Of a stretch of DNA of 64,000 nucleotides, positions 21,109 to 29,075 are shown piece by piece (position 1 is the first letter of the stretch; each line of letters begins with the position of its first letter). Source of the stretch: Alphaproteobacteria bacterium. GTDB taxonomy: Bacteria; Pseudomonadota; Alphaproteobacteria; Micropepsales; Micropepsaceae. The DNA lies in the NCBI GenBank assembly GCA_016124385.1, contig WGNU01000001.1:1-64000 (forward strand), read 5' to 3'. A program made the translations under genes and the position numbers. The notes below the pieces were generated by a model. That model had not been told where the DNA came from and did not search any database. It was given only the letters and a program-made list of their open reading frames with translations.

Positions 21109-22833
21109 TCAGGAAGCGTTACGCTGCGCGCGACGAAGACTTTCGAGCGACTGTTCGATCAAGTCGCGCGGCAAGCCCCAGGCTTCCATTGCGGAACGGG
21201 GCGCCTCCAGAAACGACGGGTTAAGGGCGCGAACGCGCGCAAGGGCTGCCGCGGCAGCATCCTGTTCGCCGAGTTCACCGGCAATCATCGCGCGGAGCAC
21301 GTAGAATCGATAGTAGGAGAGCATGGGCGTTGCCTCGAGCTCGATGCGCGCGAGTTCGTAATCTCCACGCCGATAGGCGTCATAGACGAGCGGCAGGCGC
21401 GCCCAGCCGGGAAGCGCGGGATTGATTGTCCATGCTCGCCGCACCGAGGCGATCCCGCCGATCCAATTGCCTGAATAGGCCAGTTTAGCGCCGAAATCGG
21501 CAAGGATCTCGGGGTTGTTGGGATTGAGCTCCAGCGCTCTTGCCCCCGCGTCGCGGAAAGTAACGAAGTCCTTACGCAAGAAGCTGATGCCGTAGAGCGC
21601 CTCGAAGGTCATCGCATCCTCAGGATCGAGCGCGACAGCTCGTTCAGCGGCCGATTGGGCATCGTCGAGCGGACGGCTCGCGCCAGGCCGCGGGTTACAG
21701 CCGTAGCGGTCCTCGTCTGCATACACGAAGGCGAGTGCGGCCCAGGCCTGCGCGTGCCGGGGCTCGTCCTTGACGGCCTTCTCCAAACACGTGCGAACCA
21801 AAAGGTGACCTTTCGGGTCAAGCGTTCGCCAATACTCATAGGCGCGCAGGACGCAATCATAAGCCGCGAGGTCCCTTGGCACGACATCCAGCCGGCGATC
21901 ATATTCGCGCCGCGGAATGACGCCGTAGGGTTGCGCCACCTGGGTGACGATCGCATCGGCGATTTCGCTCTCCATCTTCAGAATGGTGCCCGCCGTCATC
22001 GATCCCGTGAACTCGTCGGACCAAAGAACCTCCCCCGTCCTCGCGACCTGCAGCCGCACGGCGACATCGAGGTCGCCGTTCGTGCTGCGCAGGATGCCGT
22101 TGAGCAGATAGGCCTCCGCAGCGCCGTTCGACCGGTCGAGCGCAACGGGATCGAGAACGATCCCCGGCGCGGCCGCGAATACGCGTAAGGACCGGAAACG
22201 GGACAATTCGTTGGCGATCTCGATGGCAAGGCCGCGGCTGAAATAATCACGCGAAGCGCTGCCGGTGAGATTGGCAAAAGGGACAACCGCAATTGTTGGC
22301 GTTGGATCGCCGCCCCGATCACGCGGCACAAGGACGGCGGTCGCAAGAACGACGCTGGCGATCCCGACCAACGCGGCCAGGAGGACGGTTTCAGGCCGAA
22401 TGCTCGTCGCCGGTCCGGCACGAGCGAGTGAGGTCGTATGAGACCGCAGGGCCGTAGCGCCGCCAAATTCGCGCGGCTCGAAGACCGGAACGTAGCCGCC
22501 CTTGGGCAGGTCGATCTCCAAGAGGTCAGCGCGGCCGTCGCCGGAATAGTATTTCTTCAGCAGGCGCCGAAGCCGCGTGGCCTCCACGCGCACGATCGGG
22601 TCTGAGTTCGCGTCGAAATCATCGCCCCGTTCAAAAACGGCGGTCCCGATCGTGTAGCCCTTCAAGGTATCGGCGCGGCCAGCCAACGTCTCCTCGACCA
22701 CGAATTCGAGGAAGTGCTTCATACGAGGCGAATCGGCGAAAAGCGGATGGGCGAGCACGCGTCCGAGCGCCTCACGCACTGCATCCGCAGAGACGGTCTC
22801 GCTAGGATCTGAGGGGCCCGGGCGGCTCGTCAC
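21109..22833 (-). CDS. Membrane-anchored winged-helix-like / TolB-like / TPR protein
   Basis: A 574-residue protein with three parts. The N-terminal domain (about 15-120) contains DANSDPIVRVEATRLRRLL and LPKGGYVPVF, a winged-helix-like module seen in adenylate-cyclase-like and CadC-like proteins. A single membrane helix follows (about 148-170), then a TolB-like segment beginning IAVVPFANLTGSASRDYFSR and a C-terminal TPR array (about 300-560). No cyclase domain is present. By analogy with CadC it may be a membrane-bound regulator, with the N-terminus in the cytoplasm. It is co-directional with zapE (109 bp upstream) but probably independent. Confidence 0.75.
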   Translation of the reverse strand: MTSRPGPSDPSETVSADAVREALGRVLAHPLFADSPRMKHFLEFVVEETLAGRADTLKGYTIGTAVFERGDDFDANSDPIVRVEATRLRRLLKKYYSGDGRADLLEIDLPKGGYVPVFEPREFGGATALRSHTTSLARAGPATSIRPETVLLAALVGIASVVLATAVLVPRDRGGDPTPTIAVVPFANLTGSASRDYFSRGLAIEIANELSRFRSLRVFAAAPGIVLDPVALDRSNGAAEAYLLNGILRSTNGDLDVAVRLQVARTGEVLWSDEFTGSMTAGTILKMESEIADAIVTQVAQPYGVIPRREYDRRLDVVPRDLAAYDCVLRAYEYWRTLDPKGHLLVRTCLEKAVKDEPRHAQAWAALAFVYADEDRYGCNPRPGASRPLDDAQSAAERAVALDPEDAMTFEALYGISFLRKDFVTFRDAGARALELNPNNPEILADFGAKLAYSGNWIGGIASVRRAWTINPALPGWARLPLVYDAYRRGDYELARIELEATPMLSYYRFYVLRAMIAGELGEQDAAAAALARVRALNPSFLEAPRSAMEAWGLPRDLIEQSLESLRRAQRNAS

Positions 22834-23152
22834 GGATGGGCACGCTCTGCTTTGAGGGCCGCCGCGCTGGGTTCAGCGGCTGCGTAACGCTCTGATTTAC
22901 CAGGATCTAACGGCACGACCTACCGTAAGATTCTTTCGCACCGCAGCGACGATGACTATCTGCCCCGTCTCGGCGTGCCGGCCTTCCCCCAAAGCTGCCC
23001 GTCGCGCTCAAGAGCACTCTGCCGGTCGCGGTGTGACGCAACGTCATGCCCGGCCGGCGGAGGCCGCCGTGTACGGCGAGCGATGAAGCGGCCCGGGCGA
23101 GCGCAGCGTGCGCGGCGGACGCCCGGCAACCAGGCGTTTGAGAGGCACGAGC
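22834..23152. other. 319-bp intergenic region
   Basis: Divergent spacer between the TPR/TolB-like gene and a small hypothetical gene. I see no gene, repeat or convincing regulatory site in it. Confidence 0.5.
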
Positions 23153-23374
23153 ATGATCAAGAAGCGCGAGCAAGAGCAAGCCATGGAAGCGGCCCTGCGG
23201 CGCGCCGCGAGTGACCTGCGTGCGGCGGCTGAATCCGGCAGCGCGCCCGATCGAGGGCAGGCGCTCGAACTCGCGGAACGTCTGGAGGCCTTTTTAGCCG
23301 GCATGACGCGCAACCCGGAAGCGACACCGGATATCATCGTCTCGAAACACCACCCCAAGGGAGCCAAGCGCTAG
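23153..23374 (+). CDS. Small hypothetical protein (73 aa)
   Basis: A short charged helical protein starting MIKKREQEQAMEAALRRAAS. An SD-like GAGAGG lies about 8 nt before the ATG. Heptad-like Leu/Ala spacing over residues 5-55 suggests a helical hairpin. No membrane segment, cysteine or known motif is visible. The C-terminus is IIVSKHHPKGAKR. It ends 4 bp from the convergent thioredoxin-fold gene. I do not recognise a family. Confidence 0.55.
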   Translation: MIKKREQEQAMEAALRRAASDLRAAAESGSAPDRGQALELAERLEAFLAGMTRNPEATPDIIVSKHHPKGAKR

Positions 23375-23378
23375 GCCC

Positions 23379-24029
23379 TCAGGACGGGCCCAACAGGCTT
23401 TCGCGGACCAGCCCGAACGTTTCCTCGTCGTAGCCGACGAAGACCTTGAGCGCGCCGCTTTGGCGATCCCGCCACACCAGCGTCGGCACCGCCATCGTGA
23501 CGCCGTTTGCCTCGAGGCGCTCGCGAAGCTGCGTGACGAAGGCGCGCGAGGCCGCGACAGCTTCCCCGCCCGCCCCGTCCTCTGCAGACGGCGGAAGGCT
23601 TTGCGTCTCGTAATAGGTCTTGGGATCGATCGCGTGCCAGCGCTCCCACAGGCCATAGTCGCGGTCGCGCCAGACCGCGGCGACAAGCGCGCGCTCGGGC
23701 GCGGAGGAGCGCTCCTTCCCCTCGCGATCGGCCCGCGCATAGGTAATGAACCTCACGTCGGCGCCCGCCGCGAGCAGGGCGTCATAGGCGCCCGCCCGAA
23801 AGGCCGCGCAGGCCGGACACGACCGGAACCCGACCACATAGAGCACCGGCCCACCGGACTGCTTGGAGACCCATCCCGCCCCTTCCAGCGCGGCTGCGAT
23901 GGCGTCCGCCTGCGCCGTCAGCGTGAAGGGCGCGGTCGGGAATCCGCCCTCGTCGAGCTGCGCCTCGGCCGCGCGAGCGAGCGACAGCGAGGTCAGGCAA
24001 AGAAGTGCGACAACGAACGCGCGGATCAT
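23379..24029 (-). CDS. Periplasmic thioredoxin-fold protein with CPAC motif
   Basis: A 216-residue protein with a signal peptide (MIRAFVVALLCLTSLSLARA, cleavage near residue 20-23) and a thioredoxin-like fold. The redox motif is CPAC (Cys71, Cys74) in VVGFRSCPACAAFR, preceded by the strand PVLYVVG. The cis-proline region is probably VPTLVWRD. It resembles DsbC/DsbG-like or suppressor-type thiol oxidoreductases, so a role in periplasmic disulfide handling is likely. The ATG at 24029 was chosen because it begins the signal peptide. A repeat copy lies upstream (24114-24170). Confidence 0.75.
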   Translation of the reverse strand: MIRAFVVALLCLTSLSLARAAEAQLDEGGFPTAPFTLTAQADAIAAALEGAGWVSKQSGGPVLYVVGFRSCPACAAFRAGAYDALLAAGADVRFITYARADREGKERSSAPERALVAAVWRDRDYGLWERWHAIDPKTYYETQSLPPSAEDGAGGEAVAASRAFVTQLRERLEANGVTMAVPTLVWRDRQSGALKVFVGYDEETFGLVRESLLGPS

Positions 24030-24113
24030 CGCTGTGAGGACCTCAAGAAGCGGCGACGGCGCGCGATGCTGCCACGACCCGCCCGGCCTGTCCCGGCTGG
24101 CCTGCCGAATTGA

Positions 24114-24170
24114 ATTTTGTTTTTTGTATTCGTTTGTCGTTTTTCGTTTTTCACGCGCGTTTTTCCGATT
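24114..24170 (-). repeat. A-rich intergenic repeat, copy 3
   Basis: The reverse-strand copy of the A-rich block. Its core is identical over 20 nt to copy 1 (24148-24129 on the minus strand), and the flanks GGAAAAACG and TACAAAAAAC are similar. In its own orientation a TTATCC motif lies about 83 nt upstream. It reads toward the thioredoxin-fold gene. Confidence 0.7.
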
Positions 24171-24319
24171 CACCGCCGCCGGTCCCGCCGACCGCATCCG
24201 ATCTTAGCCGCATGCGGCCCCGCGGGGATAAAGCGGGACTAAATCGGCGGGAACCTGGCCGCTCCCCCCGCGTTAACCCCCTGATGCTTGCGCAAAGGCA
24301 AAGGCGAAGGAGAACCCTG

Positions 24320-24607
24320 ATGGCGAAGATCGTGTTGATAAGTGCGGCGGTGGCGGGGTGCCTGGGGCTTGCGGCCTGCGGCACGAACACCACGGACCGC
24401 GCGATTTCGGGCGGCGCGCTGGGCGCGGCCGGCGGCGCGGCGGTTGGCGCGGTGACGGGCGGCAGCGTCGGCACGGGCGCCCTCATCGGCGGCGCAGCCG
24501 GCGCGGCGCTTGGCGCCCTGACCGACCCGTGCGACCTCAATCTGGGCGACCCGTTCTGGAAGGAACGCGGCTCGGACGAATATTACCGTCGCTGCGGCCG
24601 CCGCTAA
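24320..24607 (+). CDS. Glycine-zipper lipoprotein
   Basis: A 95-residue lipoprotein. The signal sequence MAKIVLISAAVAGCLGLAAC ends in a lipobox with Cys20 as the lipidation site. Residues 30-66 form a glycine-zipper (SGGALGAAGGAAVGAVTGG), a motif that inserts into or packs at membranes, as in outer-membrane 17-kDa-type lipoproteins. A short C-terminal tail with two cysteines follows (DPCDL and RRCGRR). AAGGAGA lies about 6 nt before the ATG. The protein is probably outer-membrane-associated, and the function is unknown. Confidence 0.8.
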   Translation: MAKIVLISAAVAGCLGLAACGTNTTDRAISGGALGAAGGAAVGAVTGGSVGTGALIGGAAGAALGALTDPCDLNLGDPFWKERGSDEYYRRCGRR

Positions 24608-24769
24608 CGCGCACCGACGGTAAGATCGAGGCACGTCGGTTCGGACCAAAGCGCGGGGACCCTCTCCCTTCTTTCCCCGCCCCCTCAACCGAACCGGCGT
24701 GTCGCCTCTCTGGCGCGGATGCGAACGCCCGGCGCCGATTGCTTCGTGGGCGCCGATTGTGTAGCGAGG

Positions 24770-24908
24770 GGCGCTCCTTAGGGGAGTAGTCGGCGTCGTG
24801 CCGCTTCGGCGGCGGAACGGGCGCGCGTCAACAGACTTGAGGGGCGGCAACCCCCCTCATGGCGTGCGCGGCGCGAGAGCGCTCGACGAGACCTATGGCG
24901 TGCGGAGG
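24770..24908 (+). promoter_or_regulatory. yybP-ykoY (Mn2+) riboswitch
   Basis: The leader contains the two conserved Mn2+-binding loops of the yybP-ykoY class: GGGGAGTAG at 24781-24789 and CGAGACC at 24887-24893. GTCAACA (24827-24833), a conserved element of the class, lies between them. The 5' CTCC (24774-24777) can pair with GGAG (24904-24907) to close P1. This class senses Mn2+ and in known cases raises expression of Mn exporters of the TerC, MntP, P-type ATPase or UPF0016 kinds. The downstream gene is a UPF0016 transporter, as expected. A GC-rich hairpin (24920-24936) between the aptamer and the start codon may act as part of the expression platform. Confidence 0.85.
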
Positions 24909-24973
24909 CCGCAGCGGGAGCGCCGGCCGCCGGCGCCATTGTCTCGCCATGACGCTCCCCGGATCGAATTGCC

Positions 24974-25249
24974 ATGCAGGCCCTCTGGCTGATTTTCGCG
25001 ACCGTGTTCCTGGCGGAACTCGGCGACAAGACGCAGCTCGCAACGCTCCTCTTCGCGACCGGCAAGGCGCATCACCCGCTCGCGGTGTTCGTCGCCGCCT
25101 CGCTCGCGCTGATCGCGACGACCGCGATCGCCGTGGCGTTGGGCTCGATGGCCGAGCGCTACCTCGCGCTCGTTCCGCTGAAGCTGATCGCCGGCATCGG
25201 CTTCATCGCCATCGGCGCCCTCACCCTCCGCGACCATTTCGCGGGGTGA
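24974..25249 (+). CDS. UPF0016/TMEM165-GDT1 family membrane transporter, half-size (Mn2+ exporter)
   Basis: A 91-residue membrane protein with three likely helices (about 1-22, 34-56 and 66-88). The family signature E-x-G-D-K-[TS] is present as ELGDKTQLATLLFA (residues 15-28). Relatives move Mn2+ or Ca2+, and bacterial members expel excess Mn2+. Only one signature copy is present, so two polypeptides may be needed. The Mn riboswitch upstream strongly supports a Mn2+ efflux role. The SD before the ATG is weak (GGA about 12 nt upstream), which leaves translation open to control by the leader. It ends 4 bp from the convergent toxin gene. Confidence 0.88.
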   Translation: MQALWLIFATVFLAELGDKTQLATLLFATGKAHHPLAVFVAASLALIATTAIAVALGSMAERYLALVPLKLIAGIGFIAIGALTLRDHFAG

Positions 25250-25253
25250 GGCG

Positions 25254-25658
25254 CTAGACGCGCAGCACCGTCAGACGCGCATAGCGGTCGAACGTGTCGT
25301 CATGCGTGACGAGCGTCAGCCGCTCGATCTGCGCCTGGGCGATCAGCATGCGATCGAACGGGTCGCGGTGATGAAGCGGCAGCCGCGCCGTATGCGCCAC
25401 ATGTTCCACTGTGATCGGAAGAAGCGTGACGCCCGAATCCGCCATGCGCGAAAGAATGGCGGACGGCCCCTCCAGCAAGACATCGCCGAAGCCCGGATCC
25501 TTGCCGGTGCGCAGCTTGATATAGAGCTCCCAAATGCTGGCGACACTGAGGTGAAGCGAGGAGCCCTCAGCGATCGTCTTCAGCACGGCGGGCTTGATCC
25601 GCCAGCTTTGCCGCTTCAGCCAGACAAAGATATGGGAGTCGAGCAGATAGCCGGTCAT
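25254..25658 (-). CDS. PIN-domain ribonuclease toxin (VapC-like)
   Basis: A 134-residue PIN-domain protein, expected to cut RNA with Mg2+ or Mn2+. The acidic residues of the fold are present: Asp7 in LLDSHIF, Glu44 in SIWEL, Asp99/Asp102 in HHRDPFDRMLIAQA, and Asp120/121 in VTHDDTFDRY. The start overlaps the antitoxin stop as ATGA, so the two are translationally coupled. The antitoxin is encoded first, the usual order. It converges with the GDT1 gene. Confidence 0.92.
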   Translation of the reverse strand: MTGYLLDSHIFVWLKRQSWRIKPAVLKTIAEGSSLHLSVASIWELYIKLRTGKDPGFGDVLLEGPSAILSRMADSGVTLLPITVEHVAHTARLPLHHRDPFDRMLIAQAQIERLTLVTHDDTFDRYARLTVLRV

Positions 25659-25981
25659 GGGCGGCGCGGGCGACGCCCCTTGCCGCGCGGCTTCCCGCGA
25701 AGGTCGGGATCGAGCGGCTCATTGGCCGAGGCCTCGAAATCGGCCTCGATATCCTTGTCGGCCGCCTTCCACTCCGCCCACCATGTGTCCCAATCGACAT
25801 GGCGGAAGAGATGGTCTTCCTGCCCGAACTGGCGCCGCACCGTGGGTGCGGGGGTCAACGGCATGAGGCGGGCGACGGGCTTGCCGTGCCGCGCGAGGAC
25901 GATTTCCTCGCCCTTCGCCGCCGCCTCGACGAGCTCTGAGAGCTTCGCCTTCGCCTCCGCGATGTTCACGTGCCGGGTCAT
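25655..25981 (-). CDS. Phd/YefM-type antitoxin of the PIN toxin
   Basis: A 108-residue antitoxin. The first ~50 residues form the DNA-binding dimer of the Phd/YefM fold (MTRHVNIAEAKAKLSELVEA then GEEIVLARHGKPVARL). The rest is a long toxin-binding part rich in Trp, with a very basic tail (RGKGRRPRRP). It should bind the PIN protein and repress its own operon through the palindrome at 25997-26028. The basic tail is longer than in many relatives. There is no obvious SD before the ATG. Confidence 0.9.
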   Translation of the reverse strand: MTRHVNIAEAKAKLSELVEAAAKGEEIVLARHGKPVARLMPLTPAPTVRRQFGQEDHLFRHVDWDTWWAEWKAADKDIEADFEASANEPLDPDLRGKPRGKGRRPRRP

Positions 25982-25996
25982 GGCCGAAACTTAGTC

Positions 25997-26028
25997 AATT
26001 TGACCAACTTGGTCAAGTTGGTCAAATT
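25997..26028 (-). promoter_or_regulatory. Large palindromic operator of the toxin-antitoxin operon
   Basis: A perfect inverted repeat with 15-nt arms (AATTTGACCAACTTG and its complement) around a 2-nt centre, at 25997-26011 and 26014-26028. It contains three TTGGTCAA-type half-sites. It lies 16 bp upstream of the antitoxin start. On the minus strand one TTGACC with a 17-nt spacer to TAAGTT could be the promoter, so a bound repressor would cover it. It also sits only 12 bp after the mmsA stop. Confidence 0.85.
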
Positions 26029-26040
26029 GCTGTCGCCCGC

Positions 26041-27546
26041 CTACTTCATCGTCGGGATGACGAAGCTTGAGCCCTCGCGCGAGCCGCCTTTGGCGGGCCA
26101 GCGGGCGGTGACGGTTTTCACCTTCGTATAGAAGCGCACGCCCTCGGGCCCGTGCTGGTTGACGTCGCCGAACGCCGAGCGCTTCCAGCCGCCGAACGTG
26201 TGATAGGCGAGCGGCACCGGGATCGGCACGTTGATGCCGACCATGCCGACCTGCACGCGGCTGGCGAATTCGCGCGCCGCGTCGCCGTCGCGCGTATAGA
26301 TCGCAACGCCGTTGCCGTATTGGTGCCGCGAGGGCAGCGCCGCCGCCTCCTCGAAGCTCTCGGCCCGCGCGATCTGCAGCACCGGCCCGAAGATTTCTTC
26401 CTGATAGGTTTTCATCTGGGGCGTCACGCGGTCGAACAGCGAACCGCCGAGGTAATAGCCGTTCTCATAGCCTTGCAGCGTGAAGCCGCGCCCGTCGACC
26501 AGAAGCTCGGCCCCCTCCTTCACGCCCTGATCGATATAGGAGACGACCTTGGCGCGGTGCTGGGCGGTGACGAGCGGGCCGTAATTCGCGTCCGGATCGG
26601 TGGAGGGCGCGACCTTGAGGCTCTCGACGCGCGGCTTGAGCCGCTTGGCGAGCTCATCGCCCAGCGCGTTCGTCACCGGCACCGCGACCGAGATCGCCAT
26701 GCAGCGCTCGCCCGCCGAGCCATAGCCCGCGCCGATCAAGTCGTCGACCACCTGGTCGAGGTCCGCGTCCGGCAGGATGATCGCGTGGTTCTTCGCGCCG
26801 CCCATCGCCTGCACGCGCTTTCCGTGCGCGGTGCCGGTCGCATAGACGTACTCCGCGATTGCCGACGAGCCCACGAACGAAACCGCGCGGATGTCGGGAT
26901 CGGTGAGGATCGCGTCCACCGCTTCCTTGTCGCCATTGACGACGTTGAGCACGCCCGCCGGCGCGCCCGCCTCCATCATCAATTCGGCGAGCCGCATCGG
27001 CACGCCCGGGTCCTTCTCGCTCGGCTTGCAGATGAAGGTGTTACCGGCCGCGATCGCGACGCCGAACATCCACATCGGGATCATTGCGGGGAAATTGAAC
27101 GGCGTGATGCCGGCGACGACGCCCAGGGGCTGGCGCATCGAATACATGTCGATGCCGGGCCCCGCGCCCTCCGTGAACTCGCCCTTCAGGAGATGGGGAA
27201 TGCCGCAGGCGAACTCGATGACCTCGAGCCCGCGTTGGATGTCGCCCTTGGAATCGGCGATCACCTTGCCGTGCTCGGCCGAGAGGAGCGCGGCCAGCTG
27301 ATCCATGTTCGCTTCGACGAGCGATTTGAAATTGAACATCACCCGCGCGCGCTTTTGCGGGTTCTGCGCCGACCAGCCGGGGAACGCGGCAGCGGCCGCC
27401 GCCACCGCCTGGCGCATCTCGGCCGTGCTCGCGAGCGGGACCTTTGCCTGCACTTCGCCGGTCGAGGGGTTGTAGATGTCGCCGAACCGGCCGGAGCTGC
27501 CCGCCACCGCCTTGCCGTTGATGAAATGCGTATATGTGCGGGCCAT
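26041..27546 (-). CDS. mmsA: CoA-acylating methylmalonate-semialdehyde dehydrogenase
   Basis: Oxidises methylmalonate or malonate semialdehyde to propionyl- or acetyl-CoA in valine, inositol and beta-alanine catabolism. It has 501 residues. The aldehyde dehydrogenase cysteine is in GSAGERCMAISV (Cys282). The general-base Glu of typical ALDHs is replaced by Asn in QAMGGAKNHAI (Asn253), a mark of this CoA-dependent subgroup. The NAD-binding GITPFNFPAMIPMW is present. A good SD, GAGGAGG, precedes the ATG. It is monocistronic or read through to the toxin-antitoxin pair. Confidence 0.95.
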   Translation of the reverse strand: MARTYTHFINGKAVAGSSGRFGDIYNPSTGEVQAKVPLASTAEMRQAVAAAAAAFPGWSAQNPQKRARVMFNFKSLVEANMDQLAALLSAEHGKVIADSKGDIQRGLEVIEFACGIPHLLKGEFTEGAGPGIDMYSMRQPLGVVAGITPFNFPAMIPMWMFGVAIAAGNTFICKPSEKDPGVPMRLAELMMEAGAPAGVLNVVNGDKEAVDAILTDPDIRAVSFVGSSAIAEYVYATGTAHGKRVQAMGGAKNHAIILPDADLDQVVDDLIGAGYGSAGERCMAISVAVPVTNALGDELAKRLKPRVESLKVAPSTDPDANYGPLVTAQHRAKVVSYIDQGVKEGAELLVDGRGFTLQGYENGYYLGGSLFDRVTPQMKTYQEEIFGPVLQIARAESFEEAAALPSRHQYGNGVAIYTRDGDAAREFASRVQVGMVGINVPIPVPLAYHTFGGWKRSAFGDVNQHGPEGVRFYTKVKTVTARWPAKGGSREGSSFVIPTMK

Positions 27547-27614
27547 CGGTCGCCTCCTCGGGTTTTCTTGAGGCTGTGCTTATCAGGCGAGCCCGAGGAG
27601 CGGCAAGGCGCGCC

Positions 27615-28319
27615 CTATTCGCTCTCGATCACGCGGGCGAGCAGCAGCTCGCGCCCCTCGCGCGTCGTCGCCTTCCATACCGAGGGGTCGACCAGCGTGA
27701 ACGCGGCCACGAGATTGTCATCGGCATTGAAGAGGTGAACCTGATCGCTCGCCAGCCGCCAGGAGGCGATGCGGTAGCTCTCCATCGGCTCGGCGCAGAC
27801 GCCCTCCTTCGTCACCGCATAGGCGCCGGACGGCAGCGGCAGATCGGAGAGCGCGAGCCGGCAGCGCGGGCTCCCGGGCTCGGCTTCGGTGAGGTCCCAG
27901 GGGCCGACCAGCGTCTCGGCCTCAAGGCCGACGCCGGGCGCGGCGTCCGCGCGCGCATCGGCGAGCACGAGCCCGCCCTTCATGCCGCCCGCCGCCTCGA
28001 AAAGGCCGGCCTCTCCCGGCTCCAGATCGACGATGATCGTTCCGTTGGCCGTGAGGAGCCGGATCGCCCCGCCCGGCCGCGGCTCCCAGAGCGCGGCGCC
28101 CGACAGCCCCTCTGGCCCCTCGCCGGCGCAGGCGGGATCGGGCGTCAGCGCGAACGCACTGCCTTTCTCGCCGGTCTCGAGCGTGAGCGCGCAGACAGCG
28201 CCTGAATCATCGCTCGCCTCATAGGGCCCCGCGAGCGGCGCGGGATCGAGCGGCTCGCTGCACCCGGAAATCAGCACCGCGAGCGCGAGCCCGAAGACGT
28301 ATGAGAACGGCTTGGTCAC
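27615..28319 (-). CDS. Lipoprotein with two AprI/Inh-type inhibitor domains
   Basis: A 234-residue lipoprotein with lipobox LISGC (Cys20). Two similar domains follow: about 28-115 (LAGPYEASDDSG, Cys43 and Cys64) and about 136-220 (LVGPWDLTEAEPGSP, Cys153 and Cys175). Each looks like the AprI/Inh fold, an eight-stranded barrel in which one disulfide closes the start and an N-terminal strand blocks metalloprotease active sites. Single-domain periplasmic inhibitors are the norm; two in tandem on a lipid anchor is less common. The target, if any, is unknown. Confidence 0.7.
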   Translation of the reverse strand: MTKPFSYVFGLALAVLISGCSEPLDPAPLAGPYEASDDSGAVCALTLETGEKGSAFALTPDPACAGEGPEGLSGAALWEPRPGGAIRLLTANGTIIVDLEPGEAGLFEAAGGMKGGLVLADARADAAPGVGLEAETLVGPWDLTEAEPGSPRCRLALSDLPLPSGAYAVTKEGVCAEPMESYRIASWRLASDQVHLFNADDNLVAAFTLVDPSVWKATTREGRELLLARVIESE

Positions 28320-28406
28320 GGGTTATTGCCCTCGCATGTCCACCCGGCGCGAACACTACCACGGCGCGCCTGCGATGCGCGACCGGCCTGCGGCGCGGTC
28401 CAGGCC

Positions 28407-29072
28407 CTAGCCGCGATGGGGCGAAAAGAGGAACGCCGAGAGCAGCGTCGCCGCGAGCGCACCGGCGAGCTGGGCGAGGATGAAGGGGCCGACATCGCCC
28501 GGCGTGATGCCGGAAAAGGTCGCGGTGAAGCCGCGCGCGATCGTGACTGCCGGATTGGCAAAGCTCGTGGACGCTGTGAACCAATACCCAGCGGTAATGA
28601 AGAGGCCGACAGAAGCTGCGACCGCCGCCGTTCCGTTCGCGCGCGTGCCGAAGATCGTGAAGACGAGCCCGAAGGTGGCAACCGCTTCGCTCAGCCAGAC
28701 GCCGGTGCCCGTCCGCACGGTCTCGCCGGTTCCGAGCGCCGGCATCGTGAACATTACATGCGCGAGCGCCGTCCCGCCCAGTCCGCCAATGATCTGCACG
28801 ACGATATAGGCGAACGCGAGCGTCAGGCCGATCTCGCGCCGAAGGAGCATCGCGGCCGTCACCGCCGGATTGAAATGCGCGCCCGATACCGGCCCGAGCG
28901 AGAGGATCAACACGAAGAGGATCGCCCCGGTCGCGAGCGTGTTGCCGAGCAGCGCGACTGCGTCGTTTCCCTGCGCGAGCGCGGCCCCCATGATGCCTGA
29001 GCCGACCACGGTCGCGACGAGCAGCAGCGTGCCGATCGCCTCGGCCAGCAGGCGGCGGAAGGTTTCGGTCAT
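28407..29072 (-). CDS. aqpS: Aquaporin/MIP channel of the arsenic operon (AqpS-like)
   Basis: A 221-residue six-helix MIP-family channel with both half-helix motifs: HFNPAVTAAM and FANPAVTIARG. It is the last gene of the ars operon, 3 nt from the arsC stop. In this context such channels pass arsenite (and antimonite) down their gradient after arsenate reduction, in place of an ArsB pump; AqpS of rhizobia is the model. Transport of water or glycerol cannot be excluded. Confidence 0.9.
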   Translation of the reverse strand: MTETFRRLLAEAIGTLLLVATVVGSGIMGAALAQGNDAVALLGNTLATGAILFVLILSLGPVSGAHFNPAVTAAMLLRREIGLTLAFAYIVVQIIGGLGGTALAHVMFTMPALGTGETVRTGTGVWLSEAVATFGLVFTIFGTRANGTAAVAASVGLFITAGYWFTASTSFANPAVTIARGFTATFSGITPGDVGPFILAQLAGALAATLLSAFLFSPHRG

Positions 29073-29075
29073 GGG

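Noticed and set aside
21109-22833. Reading this protein as an adenylate cyclase because of its N-terminal module
   Set aside because: No class III cyclase catalytic domain is present; only winged-helix-like, TolB-like and TPR parts are seen.
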